Below the pieces are notes generated by a model that saw nothing but the letters and a program-made list of their open reading frames with translations, was not told where the DNA came from and did not search any database. Below are positions 11,750 through 25,300 of a stretch of DNA of 64,000 nt, piece by piece. The DNA comes from Tubiluchus corallicola (lineage: Eukaryota; Priapulida; Priapulimorpha; Priapulimorphida; Tubiluchidae). The stretch's first letter is position 1. The number at the start of each line of letters is the position of its first letter. The stretch covers positions 682,001 through 746,000 of the forward strand of contig JAQGDQ010000036.1 of the NCBI GenBank assembly GCA_030141605.1, read 5' to 3'. The translations under genes were made by a program, and so were the position numbers.

Positions 11750-11773
11750 CGATGATGATGATGATGATGATGA
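11750..11773. repeat. GAT trinucleotide microsatellite
   Basis: Direct run of GATGATG units immediately after the A/C tract. Confidence 0.85.
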
Positions 11774-12323
11774 CAAATATGAAGATGACACCTACAGCAC
11801 TAACACCAACAGCACAGCATTACAACGAAACCATTCAAAACATTTTGCACAAAGTCGAAACTGTGTGCTGTAACAAAGGCTCTTAGTCTGTCTGCCAATA
11901 ATTAATAATGCACGGACATTCTGCATAGTTTTGCTTACTGCTTTCCTGATCATAATAAGCGAACAGATATAACTTATATTTACAACCTGTAACACATTAG
12001 AATGGTGGGTGAAGGTAATGTCCATGATAGCAGCAGAATTTCTCTAGCTCAAAGACAATGGTTGTTCCAAACACTGTGCAGCTCTGGGGATTGAAAAACT
12101 TTGAAATACACTGTTCCCATTTCATCTAGTACAGCTGTCTCCCAACGATACTTTCACATCTTAGAGATTGTTTCATTCTCTTTCCGCAAGTGTGCTTATT
12201 TTTTCTCAACAAAAAAACAGTTACACAAGTCGAGTTTTCTTGTAGGCAGCTTTCTGCAAAATTTGCATGGTTGGGTCCGGAAAAACGGCAGTTACGGGAC
12301 GCCGTGGCCCTCCCGCGGAATCT

Positions 12324-12540
12324 AAATATGACTAAAACGTCCACTGTTGAACAGGCTATCTAACCGTTACCAGTACCACTCCCGGTTTGATCCCAACCTC
12401 TAGAAATAAGAGGTTTAAGTTCTGCAAAAAATGGTCAAAATATTTTTCAAAGGTTTTTCGCCCTGTGTTCCTCCCGGTGGGCCCAATTCTAAAAATAAAC
12501 CCCCAATTGCAAATCTGTGGGTGGAGACCTTTCGTTTGAA

Positions 12541-12543
<3 letters not shown>
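12324..12543. repeat. Dispersed repeat, copy 2
   Basis: Second diverged copy of the element at 10356-10640, same strand, about 2 kb away. It shares TTACC, AATAAGAGGT, TAAGTT, AGGTTTTTC and TTCCTCCCG in the same order and is followed directly by the long TA run at 12544. Confidence 0.6.

Positions 12544-12589
<46 letters not shown>
12544..12589. repeat. TA dinucleotide microsatellite
   Basis: An uninterrupted run of 23 TA units forming the tail of dispersed repeat copy 2. Confidence 0.95.
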
Positions 12590-12591
<2 letters not shown>

Positions 12592-12884
12592 AAGTACGAT
12601 TATGTAAATATGTACGATTAATGGTATTATTGCAATTATATCATTAATTTTGATACCAAACTGGAAAGATAGGAAAATGTGCAAAGTTGGGACATAACCA
12701 TTATTTAAACAAGGATCTTTGTCTTACAAACCTGGTGTTATAACCTTTAGGCCACTATGTCTTCAGTATTATGGCAGTCCTCCAAAGTTCATCTCACATA
12801 GCTGGTCAAAAATTTCAGCATTACTACTGTTAGATCGCTCACACTAGAATGATTCTAGCAAATTAGGTAATTTTTTTTAATATT

Positions 12885-12975
12885 TATAAAAACTGTGACT
12901 TACTGCTTATGGCATTGGGCTTGTAAGCCGAAGATCAATATTTCAACTCCAGGCTGTGCACAACTTCCTGTCTTT
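12885..12975 (+). repeat. tRNA-derived SINE head (candidate)
   Basis: Reads like the anticodon arm and T arm of a tRNA: GGGCTTGTAAGCCGAAGATC followed by a decayed B box in TTTCAACTCCAGGC. The acceptor stem cannot be folded, so this is not a working tRNA. Family unknown. Confidence 0.4.
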
Positions 12976-15900
12976 CGAGTTTAGTATCAAAATTTAATCA
13001 ATTGTGGGATTGTACCATCATTAATGATAATATTGACATTAAGAATATAAATAATTGAGTATTATATAACATTTTTGAACTAGTCAGTGATTTATCAACT
13101 TTTTATAACCTGGGCATTTACATGAACTGAATGTAAAGAAATTCTTCAATTAATGACACTTATTTTTTTATTTCATGTAGCTTTATTAGATTTTCTCAGG
13201 ACCTACATGGTTCTCAATGAAATTTATATACCTAGGAAGAGTAGTTTTAGTTTTTGCTACTTTTAGAACAAAATTGCAATTATTTTATCACTGTTAAAGT
13301 TGATTTTTGGATCAAATGGTTGACAGGCCTGGTATTGACTGTTGATAATGTACTTTATTTTCAGATTGTTTTCACATTTCATTGTTACTAGGCGGTAATC
13401 ATTAAAGTTTATTTGTTGTGATATTGACAAACTAAGTTGCAATACCATTACTTTATTGAAAAAAATGATTATAATAGTTGGTGGAAGAACAAGTGAATAA
13501 ATTTGAGGAAAGACAAAATTTTGCTTTCTAAAGCTTTTACTTAAGATGCATTCCATTTACAAATTTTTTACAAAAGTTTATTATAAGTGATTTTGTATAC
13601 ATTTGAACAAAATGTTATATTGAACCAGTCACCTTTAATTTTTATTTTAATATTTTGCTGCTATTTATTTGTTTGCAAGCAGGGAAAATTTGTAAAAAAG
13701 TTACGTAGAAATTTTATTGAAATCATACGCTTAGGCATATACACTTGACGTTGTTTATTTGATTTATTTTTGTAATTTTTATATAATAAAAAATTATAAC
13801 TAGATTTTATTTTTGCAGTTTTCTGTTGTATTGAATGAATCCAGTTAGATTCATGTCCGTGTACACTAGAGGATACTTAAATTACATATTTTTGTAATAC
13901 AAAAGTGTTATAACTAGAATATTTTTGTCTGTATAGTTTTCTGTTGCTTCTCTCACAGATAAATCTAGTTTCCTTTGATATTAATTCTGGTATAGCAAAC
14001 TGAGATAAGAATATATTGAGTTATGGAATTCCTGTAATGTTGTGGTAGTTAGAATATCAGCATGTCATGATTTTTAGTAACAATTTTTTAGTAAAACAGC
14101 TCATGCTGTGAAACTCCGCTATACCCTGGCGCCCTCTTGTGCGAATGTAGACAAGCGTAATTTCCACGCTCCCTGCTCTGTAGAAAATGCGCGTCATTCC
14201 CGCCGTGGTATGATGTAGTTCGCTGTCAAGTTAACAAGTTCAAGAACAACAGCTAAAACACTTTTTAAAATTATGGGCACTAACTGTTGTATTAGGTGTT
14301 TAGGAAAGTGTGCTTTAAAATAACTCACTGCTTTGGCCAAAAGTTTAAAAGGATTACGATTATCTTTTGCGACGTAACACGTTGTTTTAAACGGAGTTGT
14401 TCGGCTCCTAGAAAGTAGCAATACAGATGGGAAGTAATTTCAGGAATAGGAAAATATTCAAATTATGCCGGTAGTGTTGTTGTAGAAAATGTTTTTTTCG
14501 TGAGACGCCAAGAAGGTTTCTTATATGCGAAAATTTGGCTTCTGTTTTACTTACAAGAAACGGCGTTATTAAACGTGAGTATAATTTGTACATGACTTTC
14601 CATTTGTGTAATGTTGTATGTACGCGGCCATGTTAATCACGTGCGAGTTGCTGTACATGCACTAATACTCGTTATTTATCATTCGCAGCATTGAAAAGTC
14701 GACAGTTTATATATATTTGTCCATATTGTTTTCTACTATCATAATTTCCGTCAACACCATCATACCATTACATTTAGCTTACTAAAAGTAATACTATTAG
14801 TACTAATAGTCTTATTACTCTGCCAGATTTTAGTCTGGTATGATAAGATTAAAAATTTTAAATTCAGTCTTGGTTTTCCAGTCTGATTAATTTTGTGTAT
14901 GTGTTAGTGTATTTTGTTTCTACCATTGATACACTCGATCCTCTTCACCAAAGTTGGCGTGCAAACAAAAAGTGTCTCTGCAAGATAAATTACTCGAATT
15001 TACTTTGCTTGTAAATCACCTATATGGATCATTCACTTTGTCATGACTTCTTTACAGTTTCCTCGTCTTTGTTTACAATTTTAACTGCAATACTTCATTG
15101 ACATACATTTGAGCTGCTTATGTCCTGCACTGATGGGGCCCCATTTATTGACACATTGCTTGATGGCAATATTTTTTTTATATAATAGTTATTGCAATTA
15201 TGTATATCATGTAGCAGCATACCTAATGTTCTAGCAGTCTCACACAAGTTTTGAACGTTACTTAAACGTAAGCTAAGATTTTTGTATTACACATCCCTTA
15301 AGCCTTTTAATATAGTGTTTTTCTGGAGTCTACAAACAGTAAGTTTATCAAACCAAAGTAAAAAGTGGGTGATTTTGGGCACAAAGTATGATTCAAGCAT
15401 GACAAGTAAGGTTTTCTAACATTTCCCGAGAAATTAATTTTCCTTTTTCTGCTTTCCTGTACTTTTCTGTATTACATGAATTCTTTCTTTCTTGAGTAAG
15501 AAAGAAATTACATGAGTAATCTCATTTAATTATTAGGCCTACTTGTAAGCAACAATGTTAACTAGTTAAGTCACTATAACTCACTAAATACTCTACCTAT
15601 TAGTATAATAAATTCTTTAATTTTGTTCGGCAAGAACTTTGTCACTTGTACTGTAATGTATTGCAGAAAAGCACATTTAGAAATTGATGTGACCAAAACC
15701 AGAGATTATAGCAGAGATTTTTTTGTTCTTTCGCTGTGCTTGAACTTCCGCTAGCAGTATATTCTCTGTCAAAATCAAAGAATCTAAGCATGGCAGCATA
15801 CTGGGTATAAGTAGTTGGATAGCCTCTGAAATATACAGCAAAGAAATCTGGATAATTTAAAAGTCTTTGTCTTTCGTTTTTCCATTACGAAGTTGCTTGT

Positions 15901-18900
15901 CAGTTGCGGATTTTATTTATTTATGTTCCAAACAGTGAATTTTTGCTCACCCGATAGACAAACAGCCTTTGTTTTTGTAATTTTTATTTGCTGTGTGTAA
16001 TTGGTGATTTCTAAGCCTGATACAGCATATATATTCTCAACCACTTTTTGCTGTTCAACATAATACTTTAATTTAAGAAATTCGTTTGTTGACTAACTGC
16101 TAAAATTATGGGACTGAAGTAAATACTTGAGCTGGCTTAAACAGGTCTTCAATTATTCATATAATTTTGTCTGAATTTTTGGCATTTTAGCAATTTGTGG
16201 CATTTCATGCCATGCGCACTATATCATATGTATGTATACTGTTGTGTAGGTGATCCTTACGCAAAGGGTTGCCTTTGAATTTCAGTCACAGATTTCAAAA
16301 GCTTTAAAGGCAAACTGGATCCAATCTTAAACTGTAGATCAAAACAATCTACTCTTTAAAATATTAAAAGGAAACATACTATTTTTTCAAGAATGACTTT
16401 CGTGGAAGAATTATTACCGCACAAACGCAATTATGCGACGCGCTACGAGTTCTTTATTGTTACATGCATTTTGCCATGTGCTAGTTAGATGGGTGTTAGT
16501 TCCTGCATTTCGGAAATGCGTTGCACAAAAAACAAGTACTGTACCTTTCAGTTCAAATGTGTTTGGATGTTACGTATCACACATGTTCGACAGCTCATGC
16601 GTGAGCACAGTGGTAAATTTGAAATTTGAATTTTTATCTTAAAAATTGCTGAGTTTTAGCACAACACGCTGAATGGCATCTTCACTTTCGCAAATACGTT
16701 TAACACGCTTATGGAATGTTTCTTGCTGTTGGGGTAGAATATGAAAAATCATCCTGTCTTTCTCCAAGTGACACAACAATCGTGTTTTAAATATGTGAAG
16801 TAGAAGATTGTTGGACGTGGCACTGATACATATTCTTACTTGGAGAAAGCAAATGATTTGATTTGTTTATTTGGTCAGTAAAATAAAATTTTATCAGCTT
16901 ACAGAGAACTCAATTTAATTTACAGTAACGTGTAAAATGAGTAAAATGCATCCCACATAGTCAGAGGCCGACTGATCATTTCGTGCACTTGGCTAGAAAG
17001 TTAAGCAATTCAAAGCTTGTATAAGTAGATAGGTGACTGCTAAGAAGACCCATTTTAAGATTTTAAGCAGTTTCATCTCTGCCATACTGTCTTTTGGTCA
17101 ATTTGCTAGGAAGAGCATGTACTTCCAATTGTGATTAAGGCATATTTGATTTTCAGTTTGTCATCTTAGAAGATCACTGTTGATGATGAGTTAGGTCCAG
17201 ATTCCACACATTTATCTGCATGTGATAGGCTTTGCCACTGAGTGCTGAATACCAACTTGAGAAGTGTTGAACTATTTAAAAAAGATTTAAATAAAAGCAA
17301 ATGAATCTCATGATAAAAGATTTGCAGTTGTGAAAGCCTTAGTTTTTATTACAGTTTAGTTTCCATTTTTCAATCCACATATTGACTCCTTATCCAAAAT
17401 TTCTGTACAGGTAGTTAAAAAGAGTTCACACTGTTTGCAAATCTGTAGGTGATGCTATTTTATTTATTTTATGTTCATTAAAGTAATCAATAAAAAGGTT
17501 AATATTATTATAATAATTGTAATACCCATGAATGTGAAAGAGACAAAAAAGGCCCTATGTCTTTTAGCACTCTTCGTGGATTATTTTACATAAGGTGACA
17601 AAATCATTTGCTAATGTAAACTAACAATTTTAAAGAAAGACTGTTGTGCCTTCTGGATGAGTTTCACAGCTATATTATAAATGCCTTATAAAATATCTTT
17701 ATACAGGTTCTGTAACAAGACTAAATAGGTAGCTAGCTATGCATCTCTAAATGCAATGATGAACTCATACTGCGTAGAAATGAATTATTCGTATAATATT
17801 TAAATATTTTAAATACATAAATGTTATTGTTCCTAGTACTAAATTACGAAAGAACATGTATTTTTGTTATTCTTTTGGCTTTGGTAGAAATTTCAACACT
17901 ATATGCTTTGTTTTTAAATTTTCAGAAATCATTATATCTGTTGTTTTACAGAGATATTTTTTAATGTGTCAGCCGTGCTTATAGTTCAGCAAAGTTCACG
18001 TTTGTGACAATTCAATCTGCTAGCACTACTGTGCCTAAAAGGAGCTTAATGTTAGTAGAAAAAGTTCTTAGCACTAGTAACTTACATTTAAATACAACAT
18101 GTAGTTGCATCAAAGCCGAATATGCATTTCTACCATGCGTTACTAACTACAAAGATTACTATTATTACCAAAAATTGTTTTTTTTTATTGATGCGGTACA
18201 GTACATCTGAATGTGTGTGGGTTTCCGTGCAGCAGTATGTTCGAGTGTATATTTGAGCAAGTTTTGTGGTTTAGTTTTATAGTAGAAGCTTTCAATAAAT
18301 CACATTTCCTCAAGTGGATTCTTAGTTTGTTGGCCGACTTACTCACCAGTGGCTATTTGTTAAAGACTGGTCATTTTCGATCCATATATGCAGTTTTGGA
18401 ACTAAAACTTTTTTGGCATCGTATCACTTGTTGATTATTATTGTAGAAAAATAAAAATATATTATTTTTGAGCTTTTGAATTTAATTAATGTAATTGTAT
18501 GCCGTTATATCAGAACTGGTTAGATATAACTGGCATGTGCAGCTTGTAAGTTTTCAAATCGTAAAAACGTGTTCAAAGTAATAAAATTTTATATTGTGCA
18601 AACAAAGTTATTATTAGAATAGCATAATTTGCACAGTAATTGTTCCAGTAATGGACTAGTTATTTTATTGGGTCATCGTGTTCTGGAAACCTTGATTCGG
18701 GGCATTATTCCAGATAAATCGATTGAGGAAAAGATGTTCGAATGGTATGCTGTAGACTCAGACCGGTCGCCTGTATTGCAGCTTTCAATCCGCATTAGTG
18801 GAGGTAAAACATCAGTTTGTTTATACGGAAGTGTGTCTGTCGGTTTGTGCAATTGTAGCATCCTTGCTGTACGTGGCGCAATGAAGCAGAGCCACGTTTA

Positions 18901-18940
18901 CAAGTAATCTGGCTATTGTGCATCTCTCTTTCTGACTCTC
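12976..18940. other. Intergenic, no gene recognised
   Basis: Six kilobases of AT-rich DNA. Around 14100-14420 the sequence is richer in CpG words, but no exon or promoter could be defined. An open stretch at 18629-18907 was considered and not accepted. Confidence 0.4.
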
Positions 18941-18941
18941 A

Positions 18942-19024
<83 letters not shown>

Positions 19025-19091
19025 TCTCCCCTCTGTCTCCCTCTCCATCTCTCCCTCTCCATTTCTCTCTCTCTCTCTGTCTGTCTGTCTC
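18934..19091. repeat. CT/GA microsatellite
   Basis: Pure (CT)n runs for roughly 70 bases to 19020, then degenerates into CTCTCC and CTGT variants. It is a homopurine-homopyrimidine tract. Arg/Glu-rich and Ser/Leu-rich frames over it are artefacts. Confidence 0.95.
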
Positions 19092-19779
19092 GAACGTCTG
19101 TATGTCAAAACGAAGTTCGTACTGTATGCAAAGAACGTTAGTAGTCATTTCATGGCTAGATGTATAGTTGAAAGATACTTTTATTGCTATTAACACGTAG
19201 AGACATAGCTATCTGAAATAAATGACATACTTTTACAACACAAAAGAAAAATCATGTATCGTTATTTTCTATTTCATACGGTGTTGGATGAAATTTAAAA
19301 CTGTGTGTTGCTTAGTGTCTTTTATAATTTTCGCAATTCCGTGAACCCAAACTATTATTGCAATAAAAATAGAAATTTTAATATCTTGTATAGTAGTGAA
19401 TTAAACTGTGTTGCAGTTACAGACCTAAACTGAAGAAGCATATTAGTGTAGAAAAGAGTAGAATCGCATTGCATGCAATTGTTTATAGAGAGATCAGTAA
19501 AAAAGCACTTTCGACCAAAAGACTCGCAAAATAGATTTATAATCAATAACGCCCAAATGTTCAACATAGTATTTATCAATCTTTTTCACCATTAATTTTG
19601 GCGGTGGTAATAGACTGACAAGTATATACGTGCCAAGTCATCTTATAGTGCTATACACATTAACAAGGAAAGGCAGAGACTTTTACATGCGAGATTTTCT
19701 CGAAATGGAACCTGGAACTAACTCATAGTTGTGTGCTCAGGTGGAGATAATAAAAAAGAAGTACTTAACACTTACTCTG

Positions 19780-20110
19780 AGACCTCCACGAACGTTTTTT
19801 GTATGTGGCGTTCGGTCAAGTTTTGCGAAAAAAACAGTCAAAAAAGATTCCCATTTTGGCACTCTATACCTACCTTTCTTCACAAAGTTTCTTTGAAATC
19901 TGCTGGATGGTTTCTGCGTAATAGACTTACTGCCAGACAGACAAAGAAATTGTGTTGAAGCATAACTTCCTTGGCAGAGGTAAAAATAACTAAAACATTT
20001 ATCCACCACTATAGCTCTATTCCTAAACACATTTTACTAAGTGTGTCATTTTTACCTACTTTTGCATTTGTGCCATTTTTTCGTGAGCCATCTTTTTTCC
20101 TGTATCATTT
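19780..20110. repeat. Probable dispersed repeat with repeated GCCATTTTT words
   Basis: Starts with a GC-richer segment (CGAACGTTTTTTG, GCGTTCGGTCAAG) and reaches AACTTCCTTGGCAGAGGTAA at 19966-19985, wording that resembles interspersed repeats of marine invertebrates. From about 20045 follows a series of degenerate TGTCATTTTTACC, GTGCCATTTTTTC and GAGCCATCTTTTTTCC units. The second part resembles the hairpin at 34327-34390. Family assignment is not possible from one copy. Confidence 0.4.
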
Positions 20111-22267
20111 TTGCCTGCATTCGGTAGGCACATGACCGCATCTAATTCACTAGTATTTAGGGGGTAACGCTAATTTTTTTTATTCTACTTCAGCTTTTGA
20201 CCGCTGATCATGGCTTCGATAATGAATGGGCAAGGGCCTGCTTATATGTAGGCCTAGCGTGAACGCGCTTGGCATTTCAGTCAGCGTATGAGTTGTGGTA
20301 CTGTAGCTTTCCAAGTATCGCCTTACGCTATGCGCTTATGATAGGGACAGAACCGGCTAGGCACCACTAACTTGCGCGAATCTCTGGCTTCTTTTAGACT
20401 TGCCCGCGGTACATTCCATTCCACTTAAATTTTATAATGTTTTCACTGTTGTAAACTTTCCGCACACACCGTAGCGCGAGTATGACACTGCTGTTATATG
20501 GCTTTTCTGATAAAGTAATGTTAGTAAGTAAAGAATGACAGAGAAGCATTTTTTCTGATTCTATACAACTTCTCAATTCTCATAATAAAGATTTATAGAA
20601 TTCAGCATTATCATGTGTGTACTTCTTATTTTTTGCTTCCGTCCCACCGGAATGTTAACTGCCATTTTGCAACGTATATTCAAGGTATTTAACCTAGTGC
20701 TGTGCAGAGTTACGTGCGTATACCTTGCTATCCGAACGTTTTGTAAGAACTGACCTTCAGTGTGACCTTCCTTTGACCTTCAGCCAAATTTCACGAAAAT
20801 TTAACGTCCATTTGCTTCAAGAATTTTCAAGCTAGGATCAATGTATTTTTCCACATTATTTTTATTTTGCGTTTCTCCTTTTTTATTATGCTTCTGACTT
20901 TTTTAAAGCCGGTAGCAATTAGTAAATGTAATACTTATACTAATTAATGGAATAAGAATTGCTTTCGAAGTGAAGGCAGACTTTGAATACATTCTAATTT
21001 TAATGAGTGCTAAGTTAAAACCGGTAGCCTATGTAGTTCTTGTAATATCACAGACTGTCTGCTTATGAAATCGTGTTAGTGTAAAGGTCTGAAATTTCGT
21101 GTATCTTGGTCGTGTGTGCAAACATAGCCGAACATTCAGTGCAGCATGAAAAAATCGGGTATTTGGAAGAATGTTCACTTACACGTCCTCCTGCACAGAA
21201 TGCCTTAGACGGTCCTGGAACTGTTGTTATATGAGTTGCATTTCTATGGTATTCATGATAATACGAAGTCTTTTTTCATACTTAGCACAAGGTTTGAGGG
21301 TACATTTTACCCGTCAATTATTAGGAAGGCACTCGGTAATTACTACACAAATAAACGAATACTTCTGCAAGTTATTTTCATACTACTACAATACTAGTTG
21401 TTTATTTTCATTCATGTTTTTTTCTAGCTTTCAGTTAAGTATTATAATTCATCTATCACGCGTTTGTTGCCTGCACTCTGCCAACGCAGAGCCGGTGGAG
21501 CCCGCCAACTTTGCACTTTGGTCCATTTCTTTATCACACGTTTGTTAGGCGTATTACGTGTATGGGGCTATTAGGTTGCATTTAGTGACACGTGTCTTCT
21601 GTTTGGGAGATTTATCTTCTAAGCACATACACTAAAATTCATGAAGATGAGTTCATTCCGTTTTGTAATTTGATAGTATTCACGCAGCAAAAGCAACGTG
21701 CAATATGTTATCTGTTTTTAACTTTCGGTTAGAATTTCGGTATCGTCTCGGAGGAAGAATTTTGCTTAATGCTGATTGAATATAAGGTGTGTCCATGTTT
21801 GTGAACAGTTCGAACGTTATTTCATACTTTCTGGTTGTACGTTTTTTGATTGAATTTTTTAAAATTCAATATACGCGGTGTTGGTTGAACTGAATTTAAT
21901 TCTAGGATTGTCGGGATTGTCAAAATGCGCCATCTTAAAATGAAAATCATTCAAGATGCCCTTAAGAAATCAAATGTTATTTGAAGTTTACAGCTCAGAA
22001 ACATGGCCTAATGGAGTACTATTGTTAAAGCGTTGTTAACAGTTCATATATGAAAATTGATGGCTATTTATAATTGTAATAAAGACCAATTGCATTAAAT
22101 TTCTTTTTTCTGAAGTGTCTTGCTCCATTTTTTTTCATTCCAAATTACCTTAAATTATGCAAGATGATGCATAATTTCTGTAATTTAATTTGTGTATATC
22201 TCATAACTGATGTGTCACAGTCCTTAATTTCATGTTTCTCATTTTGTAAATTGTTTTTTTTTCACAG
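20111..22267. other. Intergenic or LARP4 5' region
   Basis: No exon identified. 20200-20500 and 21470-21560 are noticeably richer in GC and CpG than their surroundings and are possible sites for the untranslated first exon of LARP4, which must lie upstream of the splice acceptor at 22267. This is inference from position and composition only. Confidence 0.3.
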
Positions 22268-22361
22268 AAGAGAAAGAGAGAACACTTGTCATCTTTTTTT
22301 AAACCTCATGACATCAGATCAGGGGACGTCAGGTGCGGCTGATCTACAACTCGCCACGCAG
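22268..22361 (+). CDS. LARP4: LARP4 first coding exon (MTSDQ...)
   Basis: Acceptor TTTTTTTTCACAG ends at 22267 and donor CAG|GTTAGT follows 22361. ATG at 22308 opens [18 protein letters not shown], phase 0 to the exon at 48743. Human LARP4B, as recalled, also starts MTSDQ, and human LARP4 has a short first exon joined to the PAM2 exon at the same place. The acceptor means an untranslated exon lies further upstream. The short length keeps this below certainty. Confidence 0.75.
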
Positions 22362-25300
22362 GTTAGTTGTTTTGTGTTTGACTTGGTGTGGGAATATTAT
22401 CTGTTTAATGAATTATTTTCGAAGTTGTAAGGGAGAGAAACTTGCCGGTCAGTTTCAAACAAACTCAAGTGAGCTATAATAAAATCCCACAATGCAGTAT
22501 GCAATGTGAATAAAACAAACGGCGACTTCAAAGCAAACTGTCAGAACAACTAAGGAAGCAAGAACTATGCCGGGATGTAAAAATATACTTCTTGTTCAGC
22601 TACACTTTCAACAATCAACATGCATGTGCTCGCTAATATAGTGAGGCATTTCACATAATTTGCATAATATTGCATGGACCTAGTAGTACAACAATTCATT
22701 TTTTTCCTCCAATCCTGCTCAAGAATTACGTTATACTGTACTGTTTTCTTGAGGTCTTTTGGATGAACAAAGACAATCTCTAAAAGTCTCTCTATGGATG
22801 TATTACCATAACTGGTCCCTTACTCGGTAATGGGTTTTAAGGAGTATAACTACTTTAAAATGTTATTAAGCTAAACTATGTAAATAATGGTACTGTACAA
22901 AGTGTACATAAGTATATATGTTTTCAAAAATGTATAATTTGTCAAAATTCATTTTGTGCTTCTTGATGACTACATTTGGTTTGGGTAAAAACTATCATCC
23001 CCTGCTGAAATGAAGCTTTTGGATTTTATCTCAATCAAAATGCCAATAATATAAGCCAGTCAAGCATGTGGATGGCCAATCTAACAAAGGAGAGGCCTCA
23101 GTGACACATTTGACCGTGACATTGATCTTGGAGGTTTGTAGATTATTAATTTGTCGTATTATCGACTTGGGTAGCTTATCCCTGTCACTATGACACAATC
23201 TAAAATAGGCCTACTGATACATGATATCATCAATTATTATATAATTTGGCCATTTGTATATTTGTCATTGAGATGTAAAATTGAACATTAAATGAACTTT
23301 GGTGCGTAATTATGGTCATTTAATCATTTTTCATTGAAATTACATTGAGTTTTGCCCTTTTAACACAATGATATGATTTGTAACTACTCTAGCTTTGCCC
23401 ACAAGCTAAGGTTATAAACTACGCACTTCAAAAGAGGTGACGTACCCGTGCCCGTGGATAATTTAGAATTACTCGCTGCTTACATGAGAAGATAAACTTT
23501 TGAATCTAACAAATCCCGTTTTAGGTGACGTCTGGTCAAATTTTTTTTACTTTTTGCTCAAACTCATTTTTGGTCGTCTTTCTAGCATCCTGCGTGAGAG
23601 AATAGTATAGTGCTTCTCCATTTAATTCCAGTCGCAATGGTAAGGCGGCTTATCATTATAGAGAATGGTTTTGAGACATTAAGTAACAAAACAAAAAACA
23701 ATGCAGTAGCAGTGCAATGCAAGTTTGTGCAACATTAAACCTGTCAGAGTATCAGTCTCATACCTGGTTTGCTATTTTTAGGCTTGAAGAAACAATAACA
23801 CCGAAGATTTTCGAAATCCCCAGTGTTATTAAAACCGTTAGGGTCGTTTCTACCAATAACGAATAATTCTAAAGGCTAATACGTGCCAAATTCAAAAGTG
23901 TGAGATTTGAATTAATGGTCTGAATTTGAGATCTGAAGTTACCAAAATTGAAATTAAGTAATTCGTTTAGCTACCGCTTACAGAGCATAAATATGATTTC
24001 TACGTTATAGGACCCACGTAAAACTTCATGTATATAGTCACTATCATGACAGCAAAATCGCTCCAGTTCAGTTGTACTGGTTATGTGGTAACCAGTTTAG
24101 TTCACAGCCAAACAGAAAATTGAAATTGAGCCGTTTTCAGCTGTCATCTGCTAGTTTCTGCTCTTTTATAGGCTTTGCGCATCGCCACTGGTGTGCCTTG
24201 TATTGTAAATCGCTATAGAAAAGGTAGTTATTGGGCAAAATACATATCACCTACGTTAATTTTTCAAAACCACCCCATTGTTTCATTTCTCCTGTTCTTA
24301 GCATTGACTGCCTCCTCTGTCAAAACTTTAAACAGGTCGTTTTTTGGCGCTGCATTACTTTCAGCGGTTGTATTCGTGCCACTGTTGCACTCTTTGCCAC
24401 ATCTGTTTGGCTGTGTTAACTAAGCACTAAGTTCATATCTCATATTTGCATAAGGAAATACCTTTGCATACTGTAACAGTTCACTGATCATGACTGATAT
24501 ATCATATTCGAGTATGTCTTTAGAGTTAAGCTATTAGAAAGAGTAAAGCGGGTAATTTTTCTTTGTCTATATGTTTTTCATCTTTAGAAAAGCATTCCCT
24601 GCAAAGTCGTTGTTAAAGGAGAAATTTTCGGCTTCGGATAAACAAATTCAGCTGGAAGGTCGAAAAGCGTTTAAGCACTTCAGGGCTTCTTTGTGCAGGT
24701 CTTTGGTTCCTTGTGTAATGTTGTTTTATGGAGGAGCAATATTGGTCTGCTTTGCTATTTAAGCTGCTATTAATATTTATTGCCGTTTTAATGCTTTGTT
24801 CTGTTAATAACTTGAAAGGATTTTTAAAATTATTGTTACGTGTTTAAATAATGTCTTACTGTGTGTTACTTTACAAATTTATTCCAGACATTCAACAGTG
24901 AGTGCCGGTGTATTTGAATACTTTATACTGTACAAAATTTTAGTGAACAATTATTCAATGTGACTCATTACTGAAATTTCAGTCTCCTGAATAAATCGAA
25001 ACGCCCTGCTTTCATGTAATCTATTTGTTAGATTGCTAATTCGTGTTGTCAGCATTGCGGGGCTTCACTGTTTGATTCTTACTTAAAATATAGAATCGAA
25101 TTGAATATTTTTATTGCATTTATTAACAACTGAATTGCCATTTTACTGCTGCGTGAAACTTAACGTATAGATAACGTGTTTTGCCTGAAATGTTATCCAT
25201 TACAGAAATATCCAAAAGCCCATTACAGAATTGAAAATAAAATCAAATTGTTAAATCAAAAAATTAAGTAAATACAAACACCAGTAATACGCGAGTCAAT

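Noticed and set aside
18629-18907. 92-codon open frame with a possible donor (GGAG|GTAAAA)
   Set aside because: It looks mildly protein-like, but has no upstream ATG, no convincing acceptor, no recognised domain and no partner exons. Not enough to call an exon.
18821-19196. Arg/Glu-rich and Ser/Leu-rich ORFs over the CT repeat
   Set aside because: Simple translation of a dinucleotide microsatellite.
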